From Fomitopsis serialis (lineage: Eukaryota; Basidiomycota; Agaricomycetes; Polyporales; Fomitopsidaceae): a stretch of DNA of 64,000 nt. Positions 36,428-48,584 of the stretch are shown one piece after another (within the stretch, counting starts at the first letter, position 1; each line of letters starts with the position of its first letter). The stretch spans positions 124,001 to 188,000 of the forward strand of contig NW_025954964.1 of the NCBI RefSeq assembly GCF_022376445.1, given 5' to 3'. The notes below the pieces were generated by a model. That model worked only from the letters and a program-made list of their open reading frames with translations, was not told the origin of the DNA and did no database searches. The position numbers and the translations under genes were made by a program.

Positions 36428-39240
36428 ATGTTCGTCGCAAACGAAGACGACCGTTGACGAGTACCTTGAACAGAACGTTTCACCCCATGGCAATTGGTCG
36501 TGAGCACCCTGACCGGGGTCTACGCTGTGCGGAATCTTGACAAGATTCTTGGATTCCAAGGCACGCCACATGTGCACCACAGCCTCCTCTGTTACTGATA
36601 TGCATGAATCTCTGTCTATAGCTCCAGAACCTCTCGCAGATCTGGTAGGTATCATGTTTCGGGGTCGTCCAACTACCGTGCTCACCGTTGTCTAGTATTC
36701 GCGATCGTATTATCGCGCCACATGGATATCCACAGCACTCGATGCTGGCTTCGCAACGGCGATGTCAATACGTCCCAAATTTCTGAAGGACCTGTGTTCT
36801 GCTGTATTTGCCATGTATTACCTAGTTTATGCTAATGAAGCCGATGAGAAGGTACGCCAGTCTAACATGCAGTTCAAGCAACTGAAACGAAGCAACATTT
36901 CCTAGCTGCGCAAATATCGTGCGGTGCCTACCGTTGAGATGCTTCGGACGACTGGGAGAAGACCACCAATCCCTACGTCGGTGTCAGGTGGCTTCACATT
37001 TGAACCACGCATGCTAATCCAGTTCACAGCTGCGTTTCTTCACGTATTTCCCGAAGATGACCATCCGACGGAAAATCGTCCTGCCTAGGCCGCATGACTC
37101 CACGTGCACCAGGCCGATCACTGCGTGGTTGTTCTTCGCCCCGCCAGTGCATCAACTGGCGCGTGCGACCGACCTTATCCTCGACTACCCCGGAGGTGGT
37201 TTCATTTCGATGACACCCGAGCACCACGAGGAGCGCCTCCGCATGTGGGCGTTCGGACAGGAAAGCCGGTTTTGTCGATCGACTATGGCAAGGCACCAGA
37301 GTGTAAGACACCGTTCACTGCGGGGCAAATGTCAGCTCACAGCGTTGACAGATCCATATCCATTTGCCATTGATGAGTGCTTTGATGTCTACCGAATGCT
37401 GATCGAATCCGGTGGCAAAGTCATCGGAATGGCTGGCCACAAACTGAACATTATAATCTCTGGAGACTCCGCGTGAGTGTCTTCTCGTAGTATGCCGTAG
37501 CGGGCTGGCTCACATACGGGCTCCGACTAATAAGGGGCGCCCACGTTGCTGCCAATGTAATGGTCAAGATCCTGGAGTCGCAGCTGGCATTGCCGCTCCC
37601 AAAGGCGCTCGTGTTCGCCTACCCCGCACTGGACTTCAATTTCACGTCCTGGATGGCTCCTGACAACCTGCGTGTGCTGCAGTCCGAGCAGTCATCTGGC
37701 CACATCCCCGATCTCGCCGCGCAAAAAGACCATCTCAGACACATCAGCCCTCTGTCAATGGTCGGCGACAGAAAGGGCATTCGCCGACGCCGCAGCTGGC
37801 GAGAGGCGCTGCGAAAGCTCGCGTCGCCGACGGACGAGCGGTCCAGTCTGACGCTTCGGCATTCCACGACATCTTCTACATCGTTGAAGGGCCGGGGGCA
37901 TGCCGAAGAGCGCGGTATTGATGCTGAGGCCGGCGAGATGGCGGATGTTGAGGACAGCGCGGATGTGAGCAGCACCAGGGAGGAAGACATGCCCCTGCAG
38001 GCCAGAGTGCGCTTTCACCCGCGAGTCGAAGAACGAGTCCTGGAGCAACAGCAGCGCGAGGCGGATGCCACGATTCCCGAACAAGGAGAACCGTCAGAAC
38101 ACGTCCAGTTGGGAACGAGGCTCACCATGACAAGCCGTACTGGCTATTTCTCCGATCGGATCATTTCCCCCAGCATGGTGCGTTCACTACTTGTCTCAGT
38201 TGCGCCCGCCGCTGAGGGACTGATATGCTGACCATTCCTTTTTTACAAATAAAGATGCGCGCAATGGCCATTCTGTACATCGGGCCTCACCGCAATCCCG
38301 ACTTCGCGACCGACTATCATTTGTCCCCCATCAAAGCGCCCAGTCACCTGCTGACGCAATTCCCGCCCATCCTCATGGCGTGCGGGGAGAAAGACCCGTT
38401 CGTCGACGACACGCTCATCTTCGCAGGGCGGGTGCGGGAAGCCAAGCGTGCACGCAGAAGGGATCTAGATGCCGCGCTATCAGGGAAGGGCGCCAAGTCT
38501 ATCGAGTCGTTCATCCTCTCGAAGGACCATCTGAGCCAGGAGGAGGCGCTGCGGGCGCTGCGGCGTGAGCGAGACATGCTCGCCGCGCAGGGAGACGAAG
38601 ACTGGGTCACCATGCAGATCTATTCGGAGTGGAGCCACGGGTTTCTCCAGATGCCCATGCTCTTGCCGGAGGCGCGCACTGTCATTGACAGCATGGCTGA
38701 CTGGATGGACGAGGCGTTCACGAATGCTGGCAGCAGGTCGGGCGCCGCGGCCAGACGCAATAATGGAGCCACTGCGTCGAGGGTGGGCGTCAAACGCCCC
38801 TCGCCGTCGAGACGTCCGGTGCTCCCACCGATAGGAGACGGACTGAGTTCACTTACATCGGAGACGGAGGCTGACACAACAGAGACGGAGACAGACGACG
38901 CCTTGACGATTTGCCTAAGAAGAGGACATCGCCACCCGCATCTTTTGTCGAGACTGATTCGGAGAAGAACAAGACCTCACCGCGGAAGAATCTGGAACAG
39001 GCCGCGTCGGGGAAGGACAGGGACACCCGAGTGCAGACCTCGTCATACAGTCGCACCGACGACGCAGACGCCGTTACCGCAGAGGGCGCCCTTGCCGCCA
39101 CGCCGCGGTTTGACCTCTTACACGACCTTCTGGGACAGACGGTCCCTGTCGGTCAAGCAAAGGCACGCCGGGACTCTTCACCGTCCAGCAAGGCATCAAC
39201 ACCGGGCAAGGCCGGTCAGATAATTCAGAGTCAGAGCTGA
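36428..39240 (+). CDS. Hormone-sensitive-lipase-like alpha/beta hydrolase with large insertions
   Basis: An esterase or lipase of the HSL-like alpha/beta hydrolase group. After an uncertain start (ATG at 36428) come PWQLVVSTLTGVYAVRNLDK and WISTALDAGFATAMSIRPKF. Next are YLVYANEADEKLRKYRAVPT and an oxyanion loop LDYPGGGFISM (near 37180-37210). The nucleophile is in IIISGDSAGAHVAANV, split by an intron (about 37472-37536). The probable acid is in ACGEKDPFVDD (near 38377-38410) and the histidine in YSEWSHGFLQMP (near 38620-38660). Between nucleophile and acid lies a charged, apparently disordered insertion (about 37760-38155), and a Ser/Thr- and acid-rich tail follows the catalytic domain. Frame changes are needed near 36480, 36950 and 38906. 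After the last, PKKRTSPPASFVETDSEKNK leads to the stop at 39240. Substrate is unknown. Confidence 0.82.
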
Positions 39241-40783
39241 TGAGGAGGCGTCGACTGCTCGATTCGCACCTGATTTCTACGGACACCCTGAAGTAGACTT
39301 TGCTACTGTAACACAGCTGTATTGTTACTGTATGTTTGTTCTTGCAATTGGATTATGTGCGGTTTGACGAGTGTGGTCCCGATTCCGCATCGGCTGACCA
39401 CACTCTAATACCTCAGCCACCCGCTGTATTCTGGCTCGCCCTCGACACTGCCGGTTACGGTGCAATCCTGATGGGAACAGCGAGCCGACACACTCCACCC
39501 AAGTGTGCATTGTTGACGTGAGCGGTCGCGCCCGAGACTGAAGTCATCACTGCCGAATTAATTGGCAGAGTAGGCGAGGTGTCGCGAACCGGGTGACCGT
39601 AACAGACGGTCTTGTTCGACCTGAATAATATCCGAGCTCAGCTGGCCCTGAAGACCTGGTCTTTCGACCAGAACAAAATACACACGTACGTCACGCGCAG
39701 CCTCTGTGTGCAAGTGATTGCATGTTCGCCGCAACCACCTGCAGTCTTGTTTGCGTTGTTCTGGCACAGTGGGCACCGCAGTGCGACGGGGAATAGTCAC
39801 GACACCGCTAGAATCTGTTGTGGTTGTACCGAACCGCCGTGGTGGGTACCGCCACAGATCACTCACGTCACCGACTGTGAGCGCGGCCAGCGCTGTCCAA
39901 CGGCGCTGTGTGAACGCTATTTCGCGTGCGGTCTGTGGGTGGGTGAACGCAGGCTTCGTCAATTGAATGCTCGTATCAGATTGCATTCGCCGGATAGCGA
40001 CTGGCTGTCCTGTCAGATATGCAAGGGGGCGCTCGCGGGGGCCGAGGTACTCTCGGGCGGCTCAGAACTGGAACACCCGCTGATAGGCTTCTCCCTGGGT
40101 CCGAGCGGGAGCGTTTCAGCGCTGCGCGCGGAAGCCCTCGGTCGCCCTGGTACACCGCGGTCGCGAGCCAGGAGGGTATTTGGTTGTGGGTGGTGGATCT
40201 GCGGTGGTACGCTAGGCCGCAGCTAGCGTAGCTGGCGAGGAGAGCTGTGCAGGCTGTCAAGTCAAAAGGAACGCCAGGGTCCTGTTCCCAGAGACGTTGC
40301 TTACGTCAGCGAGTGGAATTGACCGGCGGAGGCATCAGGCCCGATTTGGGAATCTGAGATTGGCGCGGAGGGGAGGACTTGTGTTCGGAGAGACAAGACA
40401 GCTCGGAGACACCGTTCTGGCGCGAGCATGTCCGCCCGCGCCGGTGCGGGGGGTCGCGTCGCAGTGGCAGTACGGCCGCATCACAGCTTCCCAATCAGAG
40501 ACGGTGCGTCCGACTCGCCCTGGGTTGCTATACACGGGTAAGCACCCACATATATATGAACCCCGTCTTCTCGACCTTCCTGCCACTCGCATCTCCACGC
40601 CGCACGGCTGATTCCTCCGCAGAACTCGCAGACCACACGCCTGCCTCGCTGGCATCCAACTGTCAATAGCATCCCTTCTGTCCCTTCTGACCAACTGCCT
40701 CCGCCACGAACGCCAGTCCTCTAAGCATCCGAATATCAGAACGGTTATCTGCAGACGCCCACTGCTGTCAGTCACGTCTGGCG
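39241..40783. other. 1.5-kb gene-free region upstream of the zinc-finger gene
   Basis: No supported gene. A 204-codon plus-strand frame (39612-40226) and minus-strand frames up to 146 codons have no family resemblance and no splice support. The right end must hold the zinc-finger promoter, with a TATA-like element at 40551-40557 and a long 5' leader. A short hairpin, CTGGTC-TTTC-GACCAG, lies near 39656-39671. Confidence 0.5.
40551..40557 (+). promoter_or_regulatory. TATA-like box of the zinc-finger gene
   Basis: TATATAT in an otherwise GC-rich stretch, about 230 bases upstream of the ATG at 40784. If used, transcription would begin near 40580-40590 and give a leader of about 200 nt. Confidence 0.45.
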
Positions 40784-41997
40784 ATGGAAGTGGACGCCTC
40801 GAGAGGCCCTTCCGTGCATGCCACTTATCCCCAGTGTGCTTTCACCCCTTATCACCCGTCTTCCACTCTCCACTACCCTCCGCCTTCGTACGCACAGCCA
40901 GGAACCTTCATGCCGAGTAGCGATTTCGACGATCGTCCACACCCCGCGCCACACGGCGCGAACTACTACTCAGTAGCGCCCGCTGCCCGCACCCACGAGC
41001 TGAAGAGCCGCCACACACTGCCCCCGTACGAGCCCGCCGCCGGGTCGCGCTTTCCTCTGAGGGCGGGGACATGGCCCATCTTGCAACCTACGATGTCTGC
41101 GACGCGGCCGACACCACCAGTACTCCCCTCATTGCCTTCGATTATCCCAAGTTCGGCCATGGGCCGAGACGCCCGGACCAGCTCTCCTGAGCAGCTGCGA
41201 TCGCCGAGTTCCTCGCCATACCAAAGCCATGCAGTGCCACGACCTACTCTCGCACCGTTGTCCTCTCTCCCTCGAGGGCACGGGTCGTCGGGATCACAAT
41301 CCGTTGCTGCGGGTCTGCCTCGTCTACCTCCCATTCTGCAGGTAGAGAAGCAGCAGGTCACTACGAGTGCCACTCAAGCTGCGAGTGCCAGTAGACGCCG
41401 CAACGAGGCGCACTTCGTGTGTCCAGTACCAGGATGTGGCAGCACGTTCACTCGCAGATTTAATTTGAGAGGTGCGGCCTAACGCTCAGCTGTCCAATAT
41501 CACGGCGCTCATATGTCCCGCAGGACACCTGCGCTCACATACCGCGGAACGTCCTTTCCTGTGTGAGTGGCCCGGGTGTAACAAGGGTTTCGCCCGGCAA
41601 CATGATTGCAAGTGAGTTTCATCCACTTTGTAGTGTTACTCATTTCGCTGATCATGCTTGCGTTTTAGACGGCATCAAGCTCTACACACTGCGAAGGCAC
41701 AGGCGAATGTCTGTCACGGTTGTGGCAAGACCTTCAGTCGTCTGGACGCTTTGAATGTAAGTATACGTCCGATCCCCTCCCGGAGACACCTGAGACTGAC
41801 CGTCCCTGACAGAGGCACCGTATGTCTACTCATAACTGTCATGGAAGTCTACTGATCCACAGTCCATCATAGTGCGCTCAGACGGGGCAGTCGAGTGCCG
41901 AGAGACCACTGAATCGGCTGCGATGGCCGCACGGCTGAGCCCTGCGGACGACGATTGGGACGCTCGAAGCACCTCCACCGCTCGCAGCGAGCGATGA
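40784..41997 (+). CDS. C2H2 zinc-finger protein with proline/serine-rich N-terminus
   Basis: A probable nuclear DNA-binding regulator. The start at 40784 (MEVDASRGPSVHATYP) opens a 200-residue region rich in Pro, Ser and Tyr without a domain. Finger 1 is FVCPVPGCGSTFTRRFNLR-GHLRSHT, interrupted by an intron (about 41471-41521). Finger 2 is FLCEWPGCNKGFARQHDCK-RHQALHT, with an intron after the Lys codon. Finger 3 is VCHGCGKTFSRLDALN-RHLRSDGAVEC, a C2HC variant whose last ligand is Cys. The last intron uses a GTATGT donor at 41820 and a CATAG acceptor at 41873. Reading straight through instead would stop at 41870-41872 and lose the finger. With splicing the protein ends in ESAAMAARLSPADDDWDARS and a TGA at 41995-41997. 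Targets are unknown. Confidence 0.85.
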
Positions 41998-44096
41998 CCA
42001 TTCATGCCTGATGTGCCGTATATCGCACGCACGGCAGCGCCTGGGCCTATTTAGTCTCTGTGTTGCCTCCTCTCGCCATGTTTTGTGTATATTGTACGTA
42101 TGCTGTGCCGCTCTCCTGCTAGCTCTCGCAATGTATACCCCAGTCGACGTCTTCCCGGCGTCCTCGTGCACGCCTTATCGGTTTATCGCAGCGCGCGTCC
42201 GTCGAACCCGGGGGCCTCAAGTTTCCGGCGCGGCGCAGTGAGAGCAGGTGAGAGCGAGCGACGTTCGATCGGGAAGGCGAACCACGATCTGAATGCATGC
42301 GGCACGAGTATGTGGGAATACATCCCTATCTTGGGCCCTGGCGGCAATCAGGTCAGCCCTAACGAAGAGCACAGCATTCATACTCTGTCTTTGCGTGCTG
42401 TGCTCCCGGTCGGGCGGTCCGCGAAGCGCGGAAGCTCGTCCTGGTGATCCCCCAGAGGCCGGTTTCGGGCGTTGTGGGGCACCGATGCAGACATCTCTTG
42501 AAGCCACAAGCCTCGGGAGGATGACATTCGTCAACGAGCTATTAGTACATGCGCGTGTCTATGCCACCTCGGTTTCATGCCAATTTCGTTTTTCCGATGA
42601 TGTCGTCCCGCCGACTGAGGGTTAAGTTCAGGAAGACCGTTGAATATGCCAAGAGGCTGACACGAGACTCGTCAGTAGTACTTAGGACAAGAGACTATGC
42701 GAGACACGTCTATCGTCTCCCGCATGAATACTTTGCCCTATGTATACTGATCTAGTCACAGTCTTGAATATTGAATGCTCGGGAAGTGGAGCTCACTAGC
42801 TACATAAGGTCTGAGTGGTACACGATTGAGCCTGAGGCATCACCCTTGTCGCACCACTGGGCAGTACGCCCTAATGAGTCCTAGAGTTCCGTACGCACCA
42901 TTGATCCACAAACATCGCAAGTTTGACCTGTGCGGTTCGTGATCATTCGGAGTAGCCTGAACACCTGGTCATTATGGTCTTCGCCCACAATATTGCGGTC
43001 TGCTATAGTGTCAGTCTACGCTGACAGGAATACAAGGTTGTCACGTAGCATTGAACAGCATGACCTCCACTCACAGTGATTGCGGTCTTGAGACGTGTCC
43101 GAGCGGAGATGTTTCGCGCCGAGCCTTGCGCAAGGCCACCGCATCCCGCCCGAGTCCACTGCAAGGTCCTCGCCTATCAGCGCCTCAGCCCCGAGGACAG
43201 AGTGCAGTGATTCCCACCATTGCTGTTCCGTGTCGTACCCCGCGGGTCCGCCGGAATGCTGCGACATACAGCGAGTGTCTCATTGCAGTTGTCATCACAG
43301 TGCTTCGCCTCTGCGGTCAATCATATATGCGTGCGGCTAGAATACGAATGACGGGTGAGCTACCATCACCCATGTCCTTGCTTCCCGAGGAGTTTCGAAG
43401 GACCTCTTACTAAGATGACATTGCTAACCCGAAGTGGTGAATACGAGACATCGATTCAGTTCGTGTCAGCTTATTGTCGTTGTGCAATGTGCAAAGGGAT
43501 GCAGTTGTTATGATATGGAGTGGCCACATCCTTACTGCTAATCGCTGAAACCAACGTCGACGTGTCGCCACAGACGGAGGCTACTACCAAACCAGGCAGG
43601 TGTTGTAGAACGCAGTGGCTGGCCGGGGTTTGCGGCGATCGGGGTGCACTGCGAACATCTGCGGGACCGACTCACGCGGCAGCCAGGGCAGCCCCTCGGC
43701 ATCGTGTCACGCATCCAATCAGGACCAATCTAAGCGAATTTGATGCCTCCCCGAACGATATCAGAATGCGGGACCGACAAACCACAATGGATGCCGCCCG
43801 AGAGCTGTGTCGGGATCGAACCGCTTCTGTGATCTGCGGCTCGGTAGCTCTCGTCACATTGAGGCAGTGCAGTGCTTTCTCGGCCATAAAAGTGTCGGCA
43901 TCTGCCAGTGAATCGACAACGCTACCTCACATCGGGATGACGCGAGACCGATGCAGGTTCAGATACCAGACGTGGAACATCCTTCCCATTGTATCACACA
44001 ATCCCGCGCGCGAAAGTACAGTACACTAGGCCCTGTCAATTCCCACTAAGCCAGTTGGAAGTTCAAGCGGAACGCTATCATGAGGACCGGCCGCAA
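41998..44096. other. 2.1-kb gene-free region between the zinc-finger gene and PEX5
   Basis: No gene can be supported. Open frames on both strands are short (up to 169 codons) and have low-complexity or GC-driven composition. A perfect 14-base palindrome, GCCTTGCGCAAGGC, lies near 43133-43146. A tRNA-like B-box sequence near 43812-43822 on the minus strand lacks a proper T-stem. The stretch could hold an old, unrecognisable insertion or a long non-coding RNA, but nothing in the sequence decides this. Confidence 0.45.
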
Positions 44097-46775
44097 TTAG
44101 CATCGGACCATGGTGCTACACGAGGACAGTGACAAACCTTCCAGGTCCTGACGGTCACACAAGTTGGCCAAGTCCAGCCGTTGCATTGGAGACAGCAGGT
44201 CTTCAGACTCTCCCACAGAGTCAGAGTAGTGACGCCCCGCTTATCGCCACCGCCAGCCGCCTCATCCACGCTATCGCTGTCTTGCAATGACAAGGCATCC
44301 AGGATGTGCTGGGACGCCTCATCGTACCGCTAAGTGATGACGGCTGTCAGGGAGGACACTGAATTGATGACTCAATGGAAACCCACCCGAAGGTTGATGC
44401 AAGAGATGCCCAGGTTGAACCTGACGCAGCTGTCAGCGGGCAAATCGGCAAAGGTGCGAAAAGCATACCTCGCACGAATGTACGCGGGATTCAACTCCAA
44501 CGCGCGGTAGTAGTATTGTAAGGCATCCTCAGGATGCCCGCTGTTCGCCAGAGTCGCTCCCACGCGATTGTACAGTAGCCAGTCCTGCGATGAATCAGTG
44601 AATAGCTATTTCTTGTATCGCAGGACGCACATCGGGCCGTATCGCTAGCGCGGTGTTGAAGCAATCCCGCGCCTTGGCGTATTCCTGAAGTAACGTTAGC
44701 GGCGTATAACGTTTCGGTAAAGTTATTTATCCGATACGTGCCTCGTTAGTATTCAACAGGACCGCCAGGGCAATTTGTATGTCTGCATCGATCTCCCCAC
44801 TCTGGTCGCCCCGCGCCATGGCAATCAAGCACTGGATCAAGGTGGCGAATTTCTCGGTTTGCAACATCTCATCGTCTATCGGGTTCAATGCGCGGAACTG
44901 CTCGACTGTGGCCCTGTAGCGCTCGTTGCGTTCAACCCACTCGTAAATGGCGGCGTACGTCCCCTGACGGTTGCTCTCATTCGTATGCGACACGGCGAGG
45001 GCGAGCCAGGAAGGCAAGTGCGAAGGGTCAAGTTCAAGCGCACGACGTAATGCTTGTACGGCTTTCTGCTCGCGTTCGTTCTCTTGCTGTTTCACGCCAA
45101 GCTCGTACCATCGCAACGCATTGGTGGGATCCCGCTGTACGGCAGCCTCTAGCTCGAGAACGCTCTAGTGTAAAATTAGACTGCTACATCGGCATCACGG
45201 AGGCAGTATCCACCGACGTACCTCGAGAATGGAGTTCCTGGCGTTTGAGTGCATCGCATGATGTCGCGTTCTCGACGCTTCGCCGAGGACATACGGGTTA
45301 TGCGGTTGTAACTGGTAATGCGCAAGCGGCCGGATGCCGGTGACCGTCGCTTCGAAGGATTCCCAATCCCTCTGAGTCTGCCCCAGTCCGCATCCTGCGG
45401 GCGCTGGTGCGAGACCCACCAGTCATAGGAGACGTCGGGCGGATGCACGGCGTCGTGTTCTTGCTGCAATTTGATATACTCCTCGTTTTCCTGCCGGAGG
45501 TAGGCATCGATGGGGCTTTCCTGGAAATCCCCAAGTGGCTGAGCGGAAGTGTAGGAAGGTTGGGCGACTGGCGAGCCCAGTCCGGTTCCTCATGTCCCAT
45601 AGGGCGTAAAGTCTTGCGGCACAGTCATGCCCGGAGACATTGAATGGAACGAGGTAGGGTCGACTGCCCGGCCCTTTCCCTTCACGCTCATGGAGCTCAG
45701 AGATGCGTCGGGCGATGCTCCTCTCGCGATACCATCTTGTCGCCGTCAACGACAACCTCGCCATCCCGCAGTTGTCGCATGAGACCCAGGAACTCACTGT
45801 TCTTGAACTTCGGGTTCGCAGCATCCCTGACAGTGTCCACCAGCTCGCCGGCAATGCGTGCAAGCTCGTCTCCGTCATGCGGCCGACTGGGCGCGGATGT
45901 CTCTTGCTGTGGCTGCTCCGCGGGGATCAAGGCAGCTTCCTGGGATCGAAATTCGCGCTCCCAATGAGAAGCTAATGAGTGGTCAGTCACGGTACCCTGT
46001 CATACATGAATCAAGTTCCACAGACCGTCGATCTGATTCACCGGTTCTTGGGCATTCATGGGTCCTGCGAAAGGTGGAGCAGCCATGGGCATCATACCCG
46101 CATGCCGTAACCCATTGCGCTGAATGAGCGTAAATCTGTGAGTGGTTAGGAGCTGCATGGTCGTAGCCAGGTGACGGCCTACGCACTGGAAGTCATGCCG
46201 TTAGGAGAAAACTGCTGTGGCTGGCCATGAAAGATCTCCTGCTGTGACTGAGCTTGCCCTGAGCTGAGGATTGGGTCACTGGTAGCTGAGACACCGGTGA
46301 CTGCTTGCCAGGCTGCTGCAGAAAGTCCACAGCCCATGACGCATTAGACACCGACGAAAGAGGCAGCTGCCTCTGGGTGTCAGAACGGGTACTTGAGAAT
46401 GGGCCAGGGCAATGCCGCATTAGCGCAGCGAAATCGAATGCAGGAGCAGGAGATGCGAGGCTAGATGAGGTTTGGTTGCAGAGAAGAACCGCGCTGCATC
46501 CTGGCTTGAGCCTGCGTGGCTGAGTATTGCGAACGGAAGACCTACAGTACATAAGTAATGCTCACAGCCGATGCATAATCATGCTCACCTCTTCGACGAG
46601 CCAGCCGACCTGCACCGAAATGGTCCTGTAATCACGTATATTGGCGGAGTACTCTCTTCTCCAAGCATGAAACTACCTGCTGAATGCCACGATCACGATC
46701 GAATGTCTTAGACAGACTTTGCAATGGGTTGACGGGACCGCAGTCCGCACCGTTCACGAGGAGTGGTAAGGACAT
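44097..46775 (-). CDS. PEX5: Peroxisomal targeting signal 1 receptor (PEX5)
   Basis: The cytosolic shuttle receptor that binds PTS1 cargo through TPR repeats and docks at the peroxisome. The start at 46775 encodes [20 protein letters not shown], with the conserved N-terminal cysteine used for ubiquitin-linked recycling. [11 protein letters not shown] follows an intron. Docking-type WxxxF motifs are visible as SWAVDFLQQ (near 46325) and HWEREFRSQ (near 45950). TPR units include [38 protein letters not shown] and [20 protein letters not shown], followed by [12 protein letters not shown] and [10 protein letters not shown]. One frame change near 44205 separates TLWESLK from [17 protein letters not shown], after which the gene stops at 44099-44097. 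A TATA box lies 62 bases upstream of the ATG. The family assignment is firm, but some middle exons are not resolved. Confidence 0.93.
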
Positions 46776-47282
46776 GGTCGTGGTCGAAGACAACAAGCAG
46801 CCTCGACGGAGGCAGTGCGGGCGGGAGCTGAGGTCGTTATATATACCGGTGTGGAGGTCGAGCTCTCGTGGTTGCTCAATTCAAAAGTAGCAGGTCGTCT
46901 GCACGTGTCATGTGAAATCCGTCTCCCTCGGGCTTCTCCCGGCAGACTGCCTTGGGTGGCAAACAGCTTACCTCGAACGTCGTGTAGCAAACGCAGCCGG
47001 GCAGTAGTCAAATAATAACATCTAGAGGAATACATTATACGAGACGATTAACATTGTCGGTCCTTAGCCCAAGTAGAGACTCGCACATAAAAAGGTTGCT
47101 TGGGAAGAGAAGCTCGAGCGTGGCAATACTTACACGACGTAAGATCGTCGACGCCACAAACGGACTCATACAGACGAGACACGCTTGAGTATTTGTACAA
47201 GGCAAGAAACAACACGGCACCCAAGTCGATGTTGGAGAAGACAGGAGGTAGCAAGGTAGCCGCTATGACTTTTCTCCAATCG
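46776..47282. other. PEX5 promoter and F-box gene 3' flank
   Basis: About 500 bases. It contains the PEX5 TATA box and leader at the left end and the 3' untranslated region of the F-box gene at the right end. No other feature is seen. Confidence 0.5.
46837..46845 (-). promoter_or_regulatory. TATA box of PEX5
   Basis: TATATATAA on the minus strand, about 62 bases upstream of the PEX5 ATG at 46775. Spacing suggests transcription starting some 30 bases before the ATG and a very short leader. Confidence 0.65.
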
Positions 47283-48584
47283 TCAAATGCCCGAGGGGAC
47301 ATGAGTGTGGCGCACGATGGACCTCGCGTGCAGACCAGCCATCCGTTCCTCGATGTAAGGCCACAACACGTCCACCATATCCTGCCCTCGCAGCACTTCG
47401 ATAGTGACTCGCCGGAGCCCGTCGAACCGACGTTCGCACAAGATGTCACTGACCGCAGCCCAGTCAAGCGTATCGAGGTCAGCTGTTGAGGCACCCCCTG
47501 CACGAAGCCGGAAGTATATATGCTCCAGCGCAGGGGAACCCAATCCCGTGAGAAGGCGTGGAACCCATGCGAGCGACGGCCTCGGTCTCCCCTCGTCACC
47601 GTGCAGCTTCAGACACCAGAACCCTAGGGTGCGAAGGCCACTGTTGTACGACAGCGTCAAAGGGTCGCTGAGAGAAGCTGCGCAGTGTTCAGCGACAGTG
47701 AGGAAATCTGTAGCGTGCGACTTACCGTCTTCGTTCATCTGCTCGACCCCGAGGTAAAGATGCCGGAGACGAGGTCCAAGGTCTTGCAGGAGTGCACTCA
47801 GCGTGGCCGCATCCTCTCGACATACGACAACGATCTCCAAGGTATTCAAGTGGGCGTGCATCGACTGCTTAAACAACCACTTGTCAAGCTGATCGAGCTG
47901 ACTTCTCCGAGTGTGCATCCCGAAGGGAAGCGCAGCGTTTCGATCAAGGGGCGAAATGTCGTTGGTACAGGGCCGTCGATAGCCTTGTTGGCTGCGAGCT
48001 TCATGACGAATGTATCTCTGGCGAACAGGTCGCTGACAGCGAGCTTCTTCAGACGCGGGAACGAGCAGATGAATTCTGCAACGAAGGCCATAGTGGGGAC
48101 GACGCAGATGTGCATGCGAATAGACTCCACTGTGTTGAGGTCACATACTTGACGGAGCAGCGGGACAGACAGGACTGTTTGATCCACCATCTTGAGGTCA
48201 AGTTTCGTAACAGCCGGGAACATAGGCACAATTTCGTCCTCGTCATTTGGGGCTTGGCGAATGCGCGAAGCCACACGGATCCTGGACGTTCAGCTTGAGA
48301 AGAAGCGGTACCGGTTGTGTGAGTCGAAGGCAGCGCACGGCGCAGCCGAGGTGTGGCGACTTCTTGACCAAGATCTCGTACTCGGGCCACCGCGCAGGTG
48401 TAACACAGATACTGCGGAAGAGGTGGAACTGCGCCCGAATGCGCATCGAGCTGTGAGCGAGGCTGCAGGCGGTGAGAGCGGCTGCATCCCCTCGGAGATG
48501 GTCAATGACGTGATCGACCAGCTCCGGGGGCAAGTCAGGTAATGGAAGCAAGTCGTTGTTGGTAGTAGACCGTTGAGGACTCAT
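47283..48584 (-). CDS. F-box domain protein
   Basis: A probable substrate adaptor of an SCF ubiquitin ligase, of the large F-box family common in mushrooms. The start at 48584 (MSPQRSTTNNDLLPLPDLP) leads into an F-box, LPPELVDHVIDHLRGDAAAL followed by TACSLAHSSMRIRAQFHLFR. The rest is leucine-rich without a recognised domain (VTKLDLKMVDQTVLSVPLLR, then RLRHLYLGVEQMNED). Frame changes are needed near 48250 (before VASRIRQAPNDEDE) and near 47925 (SGMHTRRSQLDQLDKW). Apart from these the gene appears intronless and ends at 47283. Substrates are unknown. It has its own TATA box about 50 bases upstream. Confidence 0.82.

Noticed and set aside
39612..40226. 204-codon plus-strand frame
   Set aside because: No ATG context, no family motif, and composition as expected by chance in GC-rich DNA.
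43133..43146. Perfect 14-base palindrome GCCTTGCGCAAGGC
   Set aside because: A single short palindrome without partner sites is expected by chance in GC-rich sequence. No regulator can be linked to it.
43800..43900. Possible minus-strand tRNA (GGTTCGATCCC box and TGGCCGAG-like box)
   Set aside because: The flanking bases do not pair into a T-stem or an acceptor stem, and no anticodon arm fits.
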